NCBI RefSeq assembly: GCF_029784135.1
Contig: NC_073745.1
Coordinates: forward strand, 161,957,335 to 162,021,334
Source: Toxorhynchites rutilus septentrionalis
Taxonomy: Eukaryota > Arthropoda > Insecta > Diptera > Culicidae
DNA: 64,000 nt
Direction of reading: 5' to 3'
Part shown: positions 51,061 through 61,800 of the stretch, one piece after another
How the letters are laid out: each line of letters begins with the position of its first letter
Numbering within the stretch: position 1 is the stretch's first letter
The notes under the pieces: model-generated
Database searches by the model: none
Told to the model about the DNA's origin: nothing
The model's input: the letters and a program-made list of their open reading frames with translations, nothing else
Program-made: the position numbers and the translations under genes

Positions 51061-53389
51061 GGTTGTATCCGAGACACGACCGCTCAGGACGTAGGACAAC
51101 GCAACCTTTTTTTGAAATTTGTTTGTTTATGATTTCAGATAGTATTTGCGAATACGTCGAAAATTAATAAATAACTCATTGAATAAAAAAAATGTAAAAA
51201 GGTTTAATGGCTTCGTGATTTCGTAGAATGATTTCGAGAAGCAACGATTCTTTCTTGCCTTTGCGAATACAATACACTAATTGGTCATATGTCGCAATTT
51301 GTTTCTTTATATCGATGCACGCATTGCACTGAGTATTTAACGAGAGGCATCTTCCGTGTATCGCCCTTTAACAAGCATCAATCAGGCGTCTAACAGATGC
51401 ACACCGTTGCAGCGATAAAAATGAAACATCGCGAGAATGACCGTTTATGAAAAATCATTTCTCGACTCTCGGTCAAAACTGTCATCAAAGCTAGGAGCTT
51501 GTTGCATCAGAGCCGATGCCCACGAGATCAAATACGATAGCAACTAAAAGTATCGAAGGTGTGCTATTCACATGTACAGGAAATGAACAAGTTCTGAGTT
51601 TCGCGCAACGGACACAAGCAACACACACAAAGCCAAACACTGATGGCTTGAAGCGACCTATAATCATTTGCACTCTTCTCTTTTTTCGTCTGCTTCGTCA
51701 TGGCTCGGATGGTTGTGTTAATTGCAATGCCAGATGCACTTCAAGTGAAGTATTCGCTAGCGTTCACAGCTCGAGGGGAAACATAAAACACAAAACGAGC
51801 AGAATAAGCGACCTTTGTTGTTTCGGGCACAGAAAGATTCTAAGAATGTTCCTCAGAGTAGATACAATACTTATACGCTAGCGACAGTTTACTTACTATG
51901 CAAGGGTGGAGTTTACTTCGCAAACATTCTCTTTTCGCTCTTCCCCTTCATTGTTTTTATTCTAGCGGTTGCATAAGTTGCCCGCTATTGACAGCTCTGT
52001 CCGGGAAAGCACACAAATGAACAGAACAAATGTATGGGGAAATGGGGATGCTTCCAATTTTCATCAATTTAAACCATATACAGACTATGGGAATGTAATG
52101 TATAGCCAGTGTTTGCCAAATGATCCATTCACTGAAAAAGTCGCTTTCGTTCGTTCAAATATGATTATACACAAATCATTTCCCCCAGCGGAATTCTTCT
52201 GTTGTTACGTGCTCCAAATCACGACACAAAAGAGAACGAGACAACTCTGCATCTGTTCGCACTTCATGATACACCGACACGCAAGCAAAACCATCATATA
52301 TGCATTTGATGCAGAAAGTTTATTTTCTTCTTTGCCTCTAACATATGCATATCGACCTCTCCATGCATCATGAAACAGCAGGATCGTACGGACTACGTAA
52401 AGCGAATGATTCATATTCCATTTTTAACGCCGCTATTCCTTGAAATATGTATATTCATATAGACCGCATAGTTTTACTAGCAACACAGCTCTCTTTTCCC
52501 ATTCGTTGCTCTCCGCAAATGGTGACCGAATGATGACGTAATTTTTCTTGTATCATTTATTGCTTTGCACTTTTCTGTGCAGTGGGTTTCGCTATAGTAA
52601 AATGGGGCGATATATGCGGTTCAAACTTGTATGCAGGCTTGGAAAATGGTGTGCGATGTTTGATACAGCTCGAATATGCAAACAGTCTTCGTTCCTCTCT
52701 TGGTTTAATCATCTAGTGTTACACAAGTGATTAACCAGCAAACATTAAATCGCATAACAAGCGTATATATAACATCATATGCCCTAATTACATGGCAAAT
52801 GCTTACCGAATTTATTTGGATGAATATGCAACTTTGACCGGCTATAATAGCGATTATGTTGGAATTGAATTGCGATCTTATATGAATATATTCATGAATT
52901 GTCAAAGCACCAAATACGAATTTTGCCATACTCATATAAGCTTTATTACAGACATAGAAAAAAAAACAAATGGCGCAAAATATTTTCGTGAAATGTTTAT
53001 TATAACCTCTCGAATCGTCATTTTTATATATGAGTATTTATGTTCGTAGAAATAATAATTGATTGATTGACTTATGTTGGGAGTGGAATATGAATGTTTA
53101 AAATGGCACAGATTGATGTTTGGTGGAAGCTGCTCCGATGTGGGTTCGAACTCCGGTCGTCTGGATTATCATCCACCAGCTATCTCGCGCGGCTATCTGA
53201 AATTTAATCATCATTCGATTTTAATCGAAATCCAAACACTGTGTATAGCATAGAAAACAAATCGTTAAAATCCGTTAGCAGCAAAAATAGTTATTAACGT
53301 TAACTTTATTTCATATAAACGTAACCTGTTTTCTGATTTGGCACCCTTAATGTAATACGTAGTCCTACGTCAAAAGTCCAGGGAATTAA
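51061..53389 (-). repeat. Insertion inside the mariner-family element
   Basis: Bounded on the minus strand by TTTGACGTAGGACTACG (start, near 53370) and CGTTGTCCTACGTCCTGAGC then GGTCGTGTCTCGGATACAACC (end, near 51060-51105). Short open frames (for example 51969-52373) have no motif. A tRNA-like patch lies at 53127-53200. It looks like a non-autonomous element, possibly composite. Confidence 0.5.
53127..53200 (-). repeat. tRNA-like sequence (pseudo-tRNA or SINE head)
   Basis: The minus strand has GCGCGAGATAGCTGG (A-box-like) and GGAGTTCGAACCCAC (B-box-like) about 40 nt apart. The stems do not form a convincing cloverleaf, so it is not called a tRNA gene. Confidence 0.45.
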
Positions 53390-53939
53390 GGTCCGGGGAG
53401 CTGGGAGGGCACAAAGTCTTATCGAGAAAATTCAATCAAATTCTCCCAACACTAACCTTCTCCAGAACCTCGGTCTTATAGTATGCGGCTTTTATTTTCA
53501 CGTTTTTCTCGATAAACACCAGCTTTCCACGCCTGAATACGGCCCCCTAAATCATCACCAACGCGGTGCTCTGGAACCTCGGGATGTTTATGTGGGACGG
53601 GGGGATGCTGGCCTACGTCGGCGCCCACAGCCGATCATTTTGAACATTGTGCGGCTGCTGCAAGACAAAGAGTTTCTCATCAGAAAACATGAACTCCTGA
53701 CCTGCGTGCCGTGAAAGAATCAGTTTGGTACTGTCCAGTGTCTTCTTCGTTGTAGCCTTCGTTACCCCGTAAACACTGCGTTTCTTGCCCTCGCTGACCG
53801 CGGTCGCCCGGATCTCGTACGGTCCTTGGCCGAGCCGGTCTCCCGGTACCGATGGATGGTAGTATATATGAAATTCCGCTACGTGGTACTCCTTCATCGT
53901 GCGCGGTAAATAAACAATAAATGAGTCGCAAGTCGACAC
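53390..53939 (-). pseudogene. mariner-family transposase, central part
   Basis: The minus strand reads LILSRHAGQEFMFSDEKLFV and QNDRLWAPT (first catalytic Asp in SDEKLF), then LVFIEKNVKIKAAYYKTEVL and LCPPSSPDLNSLD (region of the third catalytic residue). Stops occur after LVMI and after VGRI, and the segment with the second catalytic Asp (QDxAPAH) is deleted. N-terminal helix-turn-helix not recognised. Confidence 0.7.
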
Positions 53940-54114
53940 CGTGCGCGTCGGTTAGTCTATATATGAGGCTAAAGCTGACACCAATACCAATACACAGAAT
54001 GCACATGGATAGCACCTACACAACGATGAAAAGTTGTATTCGAACTTATTGATCACCCTGTACATACACTGAATGAAACGAAAAAGAAAACAGTTGGAAT
54101 CAACGTTTCGGCGC

Positions 54115-54141
54115 TGTCAATGTCAATGTCAATGTCAATGA
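54115..54141 (+). repeat. Hexamer microsatellite (TGTCAA)4
   Basis: Four and a half TGTCAA units. Confidence 0.9.
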
Positions 54142-54192
54142 ATTATAAACTACTTATGTTCTTTTAAACTAGGACTAGGACATATTAGGTAA

Positions 54193-55341
54193 CTAGCTAA
54201 CCCGGCAAACGTTGTTCTGTCATAAAAATTATTTGTTGTGAATATGTGGGTTAATGAAAAAATAACTAATGTATTGTAAGTGTGTTTTAAATGTGTTAAC
54301 GGCCTACACATACGTGAAACGTTCGTGACTCTTGTGTTAATAGTTGTGTTTGATATACCGAAAAATAAAGTGATTTTTATTGATAAAAATTAATAAAAAA
54401 AAACACCAACCATTCCTTTTGTTAATTCGATGTATTTCATTAACGAATCTGTTCACTTGAATACAAAACAGACCCAAATCATGACAATGTATGCATTTAG
54501 GCCTGACAATAGCATCGACTGTGTCGGCGTTGCTCATGATAGCGTCTCGCAAGTGAACGTATTTTGCCTCACACCGCTTCTGATTGTCTAGAATCGCAGT
54601 CGTTCCCTCTCTACCTCTTTATCGTTCGCAAGTAGTTCTTCGTTGAGATGTCGAACTTTACGAACATTAGGAACGTTAGTACTATTGAAGAAGAAGATGT
54701 AGAGCGTCGTAGGAAGGGCGTATATCAACGATGAACTCCAGATTATTGTTTCTTTTTCGAATCACAATTTTCTCGCGTTGCTGTGCAGTCACCTACCATG
54801 ACTCCAGCAGTGTTTTCAACAACATACGCATTGAATGTATACACGTGTTCTCCAGTCGGTGTTTCATTAGAATTGATGACAATAACGTGATTATCACCTT
54901 GCAATCCAAGCATGTATGATATGTAGAATTTCAATAATTTATTTATGTTTATTCAAAACGCCATCTGTCATTTAACAACATAAATAAATTCATTCTTTTC
55001 GAAAAACGAACTACGGGTCGATTATTTGTATATTATTTATACCAAAATACTAAAATCGTGATTAAAAAATAAGATTGGGGTGAACCCTTGAGGTTATATG
55101 TACTTTTATGCCAAATTTAAGAAAAAAATAGAAATAAAAGTTATTTAGATTTTTTTCTGCATAGAGCCACCCTAATCGGTATTAAACATACGGTAATCGG
55201 TACCCTAACAATATGATATATAGTTTACGTCCTATCCTCATGCCTACCAAATTTTTGGTGCATAATTTCATGAAAATCGGTCGAGCCGTTTCGGAAGAGT
55301 TCGACCACGAACATCGTGACACAAGATTTATAGATATACTA
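54193..55341 (+). mobile_element. Dispersed element family F-like, 1.15 kb
   Basis: Starts TAGCTAACCCGGCAAACG and ends at about 55341 with GAAAATCGGTCGAGCCGTTT, then ACACAAGATTTATAGATATA. The CGGTCNAGCCGTTT 3' end is common in insect RTE-like LINEs and their non-autonomous relatives. The interior has no coding capacity. A SINE-A 3' scrap (GGAACGTTAGTACTATTGAA) lies at 54663-54699. Class assignment is tentative. Confidence 0.45.
54663..54699 (+). mobile_element. SINE-A 3' scrap
   Basis: ATTAGGAACGTTAGTACTAT followed by GAAGAAGAAG matches the tail of SINE-A (16896-16923). Confidence 0.65.
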
Positions 55342-56200
55342 GCTGACCCGGCAAACTTCGTCCTGCACACAATTCCTTTTCTGATTCAAATAATTTCGAA
55401 CACTCACGTTCCCCGAAAATTATATTTCTGTGTGTGTTCAGTCCGAGAAGCGCACTGAAGAAGAAAACATATCAGATCGTAAGTCTCACCCACTTTTTCT
55501 CTTCGTGAAGCAACAGACGAGCATAAAAGCAGCCACCCGACCGCGCGGAGGACAGTCTATTATCAACTGTGCCGCAAGCAACAACTACAAGCAGCGAATG
55601 CAGTGCAAAAGTGTACACAGCCAACACTTCGTCGCAAAAGTGCGTCAAGAACAGTAGCAGCAATATCAACAAAAACACCAGCAAAAGTAATAGCATTTCA
55701 AGATTGCACCAGCAGCGGCATCGTAAGAAAATTCTACCAGCAGAAGAAAAAGTGGCGCATCCGCATGCGCACCAGCATACAATGTATATAAATGTCAGTG
55801 AATAAAGAGAGAATGAAATTAGTATAGATTGCAAATCCACCATGTTTTCACTCTGCGCTACTCCAGCCCGCATCCCATGAAAGGTTTTCCTAAAGTCAAT
55901 CCAAAAGAGTTTACATGCTCTTTTCAAAGCATGGAGCGGAGCCACCCAGAAGAATAAAGCGTGAGGAACACAAGGGTTTCTTCCACGCACCCGGTTGTCT
56001 CCATGAGTGGAGCAACTCCCCCTATACAGTCCACCCACAGTTCCCAGCAGACGGAACAGTGTGCGATCTATATTCGCGGATTCTTTTTTGACATATGCAC
56101 CTAACGCAGACTGAGACACTGACTGTTCAAATCAGTTGCTCCATTCTTGAGCTTAATCGTGAGGAACGGACATCAAATCATTTTTATCTATATAGATAGA
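55342..56200 (+). mobile_element. Dispersed element family F, plus copy
   Basis: Starts CTAGCTGACCCGGCAAACTT immediately after the previous element and ends with CGTGAGGAACGGACATCAAA near 56150-56175. The same pair of ends occurs inverted at 41255-41640. The interior (about 55460-56110) differs from that copy. It has GAGCATAAAAGCAGCC and AATAAAGAGAG motifs reminiscent of an LTR, so a solo LTR may be inside. Confidence 0.45.
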
Positions 56201-56439
56201 GAGAGATTATAGCTACGACTCCGGACTACAACTTTTTCCCATCAATTTTCGACATGACAACATATAGTCAAATCAAATAAGTAAAGAAGATAAAAGTTGA
56301 AGGACCTGAGCCTAAGGGCACAGACGTCAGTTTGACGTAATTGTTCGGAACATTTTTTTTAACAGATTTTTTTTTCATTGTCTATAAATCTGTTATTTTA
56401 ACTCTTTTGAAACTCCAAATACTGTGATACTGTGTTATT
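56201..56439. other. Short unassigned stretch
   Basis: Starts with a short GATA/GA run. Nothing else recognised. Confidence 0.4.
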
Positions 56440-56970
56440 CATTGCATCCAATGATTTAGATCAGGTGGTTTTACATTTGAATAAAGATTTACATTCTTTT
56501 AGTAGATGATTGAAGTATAAGCAATTGAAATTGAACATAAGTAAAACTAAATATTTGGTAATCTCGTTTAAATGAATACGTCTCCATTGAGACGTTTTCA
56601 TGCGATCGCGTGACATTTAATGAGACAAATGATCGCGTTCGGGACTTTCAATATCTTGGCGTGATGACAAACTCAAATTCAACACTCACATTGACAATGT
56701 CATCAAGAAAATTGTCAAAAAGTATGGAATCTTATGTCGATTGAAGAACGATTTGACCATTCACGGCAAAATACTACTGTACAAATCAATCACCTCTCCT
56801 CGTTTTGACTTTTGCTCTTCCATTTTATTTTTAGCCAATGATACACCAATATCGAGATTACAACGCTTGCAAAACAAAATAATGCGGTTGGTACTGAAAT
56901 GTAACAGATTCACTTCCTCATCTTTAATGTTGGATTCTCAGATGTTTTTTCAATGTTTTCAATGAATCTG
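56440..56970 (+). pseudogene. Non-LTR reverse transcriptase C-terminal remnant
   Basis: Frames join as LKYKQLKLNISKTKYLVIS, then (after frame breaks) THIDNVIKKIVKKYGILCRL, KNDLTIHGKILLYKSITSPR, FDFCSSILFLANDTPISRLQ and RLQNKIMRLVLKCNRFTSSS. This is the RT palm-to-thumb layout of jockey/CR1-type LINEs (KTKY..., HID...KK..., LY.S...P...YC). Clade not resolved. The RT catalytic core is missing and several stops are present. Confidence 0.7.
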
Positions 56971-57970
56971 ACGAAGTTTTTTTTGAACTTATTATATTAT
57001 GTACACTATTTAAATTATCTATTTTTTATTTGTATTGATCTCTATTATGACTGTTACGATCTTGGTGATGATGGACTATTTTTATTCTTATTTTGTCGTT
57101 CTTATAGTGGTATTACTTGAAAGAAATATATACATATAGTCTTCAAAAATTTGAGCGTGACACAGATATAAAGGGTTTGAAATTGAAAGTTTTTTAAGGT
57201 GCCGGTCTACAAATTTTTCGTAAAGGAAATTTTCTCGATTTCTTGCATACCACTAAAGATCCCATCGTGGTTGAAACCCGACCTCCACTAAGGTTGCTCA
57301 TACTCATAGGTTGGTTATTGGACAGAGATGAATGATCGCAGTGTGGACCCGAGCTGCACACAACCAACGTTTATCAACCGCCTGCACCATTATACCTTCC
57401 ACATTTGTCTTTGTTGTGCGAAAACCGATGGGGGCTTACACCAAGCTACCAGAAGACTCAGCGACCCTGGTATTTGTCGATCTTCCTTTTTACCAACTTA
57501 AACAAATCTGGAAAGGTGCGGCGGGTTGCTGCGTCCATCGCCTATGAAACAACCCTTAGCTCAACCCTGTTGAAAGGGCTAGATTAGGGTTACGGTCGCT
57601 CCTCGCTATTCTACTTCAATTTCAGGAACGCTGACCGCGGGAACTGACTGATCGGAGGCATACATGGAATCCTGATCCGACTCGAGGATCAGCTGTGTCA
57701 GCGTTTCTTATTCTAATAGTTAATGTGATGAAGGGGGTGACGATTGGGGCATGCAGATTTCCGAGCACAGCTTAGTTCGTGAAGAACATCAAACAGATTC
57801 ACGGATAAGTACCCAATTGCATGTGATGCTGTTACCAGATCACACAGCGTCAATGGAATGCTGTGGACACCGAAAAGCAGGCCTTCGAACTGGCGAAGGA
57901 CACAAGGCAATGTCTATGAACATTACGGCTTCGAAATCCGAATTTGGGTCATAAACGCGAGGAAGGTGCG
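56971..57970. other. Unassigned, partly GC-richer
   Basis: 57240-57960 is less AT-rich, with overlapping frames on both strands (for example 57332-57587, 57713-57954) and no recognised domain. Could be an old element. Confidence 0.3.
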
Positions 57971-57982
57971 ATCTCCACAGTT

Positions 57983-58477
57983 TTATTTTTTTCTATCCCT
58001 TTTGTTTATTTTAGGCTCATTAGCTTTTTGCTGTAACGGAGCCGAATTTTAATCGTGTACACGTCACATGTTTATCATATCTATAATTAGCACATTACAC
58101 AGTTGCCATTTTTCGGCGTTAGAGTATTCCCTTCTATACCATTGCATATGATACACATTTACACAGTTGCCATTCAGGCGTAAGAGTTTTCCTTCTGTTC
58201 TTCCATTATCCAGTTAGACCGGACAGCGGACAGTTGAGTGATCATTGTTGAGTTATTTATAGAACAGGAGCCCGATGTGTCTTGCAGAGCAGAGCAGTTG
58301 TATGGATGAATCGATCTTATTTCGACCATGGATCGATCTCCATCGCTGATGATTGTTGCGTGGACCTAGTTATTCTAAAACAATACAAAGATGGTCAATG
58401 AGGGCCCTGAGTATTGAACTCACGATCGATCGCTTAAAAAGCGAACGCGCAACCAATGTGGCTACGGAGACCCCCAA
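57983..58477 (-). mobile_element. SINE-B, copy 3 (best preserved)
   Basis: Minus-strand, uninterrupted, about 495 bp. The tRNA-like head is at 58430-58470 (GTAGCCACATTGGTTGCGCG), the B-box-like GTGAGTTCAATACTC near 58415, and the CATCAGCGATGGAGATCGAT body near 58345. ATCTCCACAGTT at 57971-57982 and 58478-58489 is a 12-bp TSD. Confidence 0.85.
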
Positions 58478-58559
58478 ATCTCCACAGTTGGCCACGGAGA
58501 AAATGTTAGCCATGTGGTGGAGCACGATCAATGACGTCTTCACATACATTGTATGATAG

Positions 58560-58895
58560 GACCGCTATGATTCGACTCTGCTAGGATGCCTGCAAAGACC
58601 CACAAAGCGAGATGTGTGGCGTATCTTGATGAATATCTTCGATCCATTAGGTTTAATCACCCACTTTCTATCGTTCCTGGAAATTATGCTGTAACAAATT
58701 CGACAATCTTGTGCGTAGTGGGACTAATGAATCGACGACTATACTTACGGAGAAAGGCTGTAACCTCGATCCTACAACTCCAAATGCGAATGACTGCTGA
58801 CGGTATACAGCTACATATAGATTTGGGAAAATCCAATTTTTGCTCAACTTTACGTATCGAACGATCGGGATTTGTCCTTACGGCTGTCTAAGATC
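58560..58895 (+). pseudogene. BEL/Pao pol remnant
   Basis: One frame reads LGCLQRPTKRDVWRILMNIF, then DPLGLITHFLSFLEIML. This matches the stretch of BEL/Pao pol after the RT (TKR.VL...IFDPLGL), followed by degraded IRQSCA, a stop, WD, two stops and IDD. A second frame gives IQLHIDLGKSNFCSTLRIERSGFV, similar to the following RNase H-like region (LH.FVDAS... in Pao). Several stops. No LTR seen nearby. Confidence 0.65.
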
Positions 58896-58899
58896 CGTT

Positions 58900-61800
58900 C
58901 ATGCACTTTTTTTCATTCGCCGTCATTCTGAAAACTGCTATGGAATGTCAATTGTTTCGATATTTTTATGTTTATTTTCGCTTCAAACAGCGACGTTAAA
59001 TTTTCCGTTTCTTCATTAAAAACTTAACTGAAGCTTTTTACCTTAATACGAATGACCTAATTGACCAATCTTTTGCAGACAAATATACAAATGAGAAAAA
59101 CAAAAGATTCTTCGTTTCGCCTAAAATTGACAATAGTAACTATTTACAGCCTAATTTAACCTAGTTTAAACCAACCATATCGACCTTATACAATTCGATA
59201 GACTCGCACGTCTGGTTAAATATGCACAAACACGCACAGCGCAGTATCACAAGAGGTGCGTTTGCATATTCCACGTTTGCATTTTTTTGAAAGACAATCG
59301 AGCAGAGATAAACTGAGAGAGACGCCCTCAATCTCAATATTTCAAATTCATCTGATTTGTGTAACACGCACTCAATCATGCGGTGTATAACAAGTTTTAT
59401 ATCGCCATCAGCTTTTTTTGCATATGGCAACACTGGAAACCAGAATTTTGGTTTTACCTAACGGAACCGCCACCCATTTGTTCGAGAATTTAGGAGAGTG
59501 ATGTGCGGAAAAGGCGAACCGCACGAAGTTTAGTCATTTCAGCTCTCGTTTTCTACGTTTCTTTTTTTTTTGTTGTTCCAGCCGGAAGCGAACACATCTC
59601 AACCTCATCGCGTCAAGCCACAATATCCTTCAAATTGTGTACCGAGGAGAGGAGCGTGTCTGGAGGATGAGGTGGACTTTGTTCTAGTAGTATTATTTAT
59701 TCCAGAGGGAAAGCGACATGTACACTTCTAGCAACGTGTAAACATTCGTACAGCCAGCAGGCGACATCGAAGCCCCGTTTGCAATTGTGCTACTGCTACG
59801 AGAGTTCCGTATGACTGCCGATGCTGTCAGATTAATCTAAACAGAATCCGGGAATGGTGGATTGAGATGCTGTTGTTCGTTGGAGCGTATGTGTAAAATT
59901 CATTTACGGCTGAAACGAGACCAGCCGCTTGAAGCACGTTTGTGTAGCATGCTTATATAGAGAAATCTTCGATGCTTATATAGAAAAAAAAATCACATGT
60001 GATCCAAACATTGCTACCTGTTGAGAGATTCAATAAAACAAATTATTTTGTGTTTGATATACACGTGGATGAACGCTACAGACATATGTCTAATTGACTT
60101 GAAATGACCTTCCTGAATGCATGATAACTCCTTCGCAATCGCGAATAGTAAATATCGATGCTGAAATAATGAGAAACTTTCAACAATTTCTAGGAGAAAG
60201 ATGTATTCCTCAGTTATTTTGGTTTCAATATTTTTTTCTTTAAAAAACCTAAAATTGTCGTATTGTCGCAAAGTCCAAACCTAGAAAAGAATCAGACAGC
60301 GAAATGGTTGAGTTTTCATCATACGATTTTTGCATATGCACATGACCACATCTAAGTGATTCTTGATGATTAACCTAACAATTTGTCAAACAGATAATAA
60401 AACACTCGAAATCGATTCGTTTCCGGGTAATAACCTTCATGAGACAGATTTTTTTTTATCTACGCTCATATACAATATTGTTTCAACGCAGGATTACGTC
60501 TATCAGGAAGGTAGAGGGCGTAAAACTAAAAAATATAATTTGAACATGTAACGAATTACGGACGATTGCGACACTTATAACTTGACCATTTCTCGATAGA
60601 TTACAGAGATCAAACATTTGACTAGAAATCGTCTTAAGCTAAACTAACGCCAATGTTTCCCATCCAATTCTATAGCATAATCCAATTGAAATTGAGAAAG
60701 GAGTTCAATTGAGAATTGCTGCTTATATACAAATTTGTAACAAAAAAGTGCGTTCGATGCTCCTTCCTAATAAAATGGTCCCGAAAATAGCAAACAAGAC
60801 GCATACAGAAATCGTGCTTTTTTTACATAAATATTCCAGAATACAGACGGTTCGCCTGTGAACATATTGTAAGCTTTCTTATACATCCTTTTGAAAAATT
60901 CGTATTGAACCGTTGGAATTTCTTACAGACTTTAGATACTGGGAAACAAACACGTCATCGAGACTAATTCCAATTCATGCCGTTCACTCCACGCCACTAT
61001 TCATCTGGCAGATTGAACTTCCAAAAGAGAAGCGCGGAGAAAACGATATGCTTGCATTAAATATTGACAATATTGACTTTCGGAAATTTATTGCCAACAA
61101 CTTGTGCTCGTTGATTAAACTCCCAATAGAAACTGTTCAGCGCCGGCAAACGACTCTCTCTACCGGATCAACTGATTGAAACTCGCTGCATGTGGACATG
61201 ACGTCTTAAAGATTTGTTATTATGGTGAATGAATTATATAGTTGTTTCAATATTGTACGTCAACTGACTATTTGCAGACCGTTTATTGCAAGATTGCGCT
61301 TCACTATTTATCGTTTAATAATGAAAATCAATTCGTGATTATAATCCCAGCAAACTCTTTGCCTCTTTGCCATGTCCTTCCGTTAATCCTTCGGTGAGTA
61401 AAAATACGTATAACAAACGGCTGATAAGTTCTGAGTCCGATATACTCGCATTTTTGTTGCAACATAGTTCTATGGGTCATTAGGTGAGCGACATCTTCCC
61501 ACCATAATAGAGAAGTACTAAGTGGTGTTGGAATCATGGCTATCGTCAACAAGATTGACAAAGTGCGGTTTTGAAAATTTTGAATAAATATGGACAGATA
61601 AAAGGCAGATCTCCTGCCAGCGGGGTAATAGACGTGCCATTTCAGCATATCCGAGAGACCTGCCATACAAATGAAACTCGAATTTCTGCATAATTCGGAA
61701 ACTAATCAAGCAAATGGAGCCATGTGCTATATGATGCGTCCCATACCAGAAAAACAAAAAGAAGAAAAAACGAAGCAGTGGACCAAAATAGAAAGAATAA

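Larger units (their letters stand above)
50786..54060 (-). mobile_element. mariner-family element split by a 2.3-kb insertion
   Basis: The outer ends are inverted: ACAGGATGTTTAATAAGTTC near 50786 and GAACTTATTGATCACCCTGT near 54040, both beside TA. The minus strand carries transposase pieces at 53390-53700 and 50799-51060. The interrupted sequence breaks between SSPDLN and PLEF of the conserved PDLNPLDF motif. The material between, about 51070-53375, is unrelated repeat DNA. Confidence 0.65.

Noticed and set aside
55472..56119. Minus-strand 215-codon frame with hydrophobic Leu/Ile runs
   Set aside because: The hydrophobic stretch comes from CAG/AAC-type repeats read backwards inside a dispersed element; no homologous domain.
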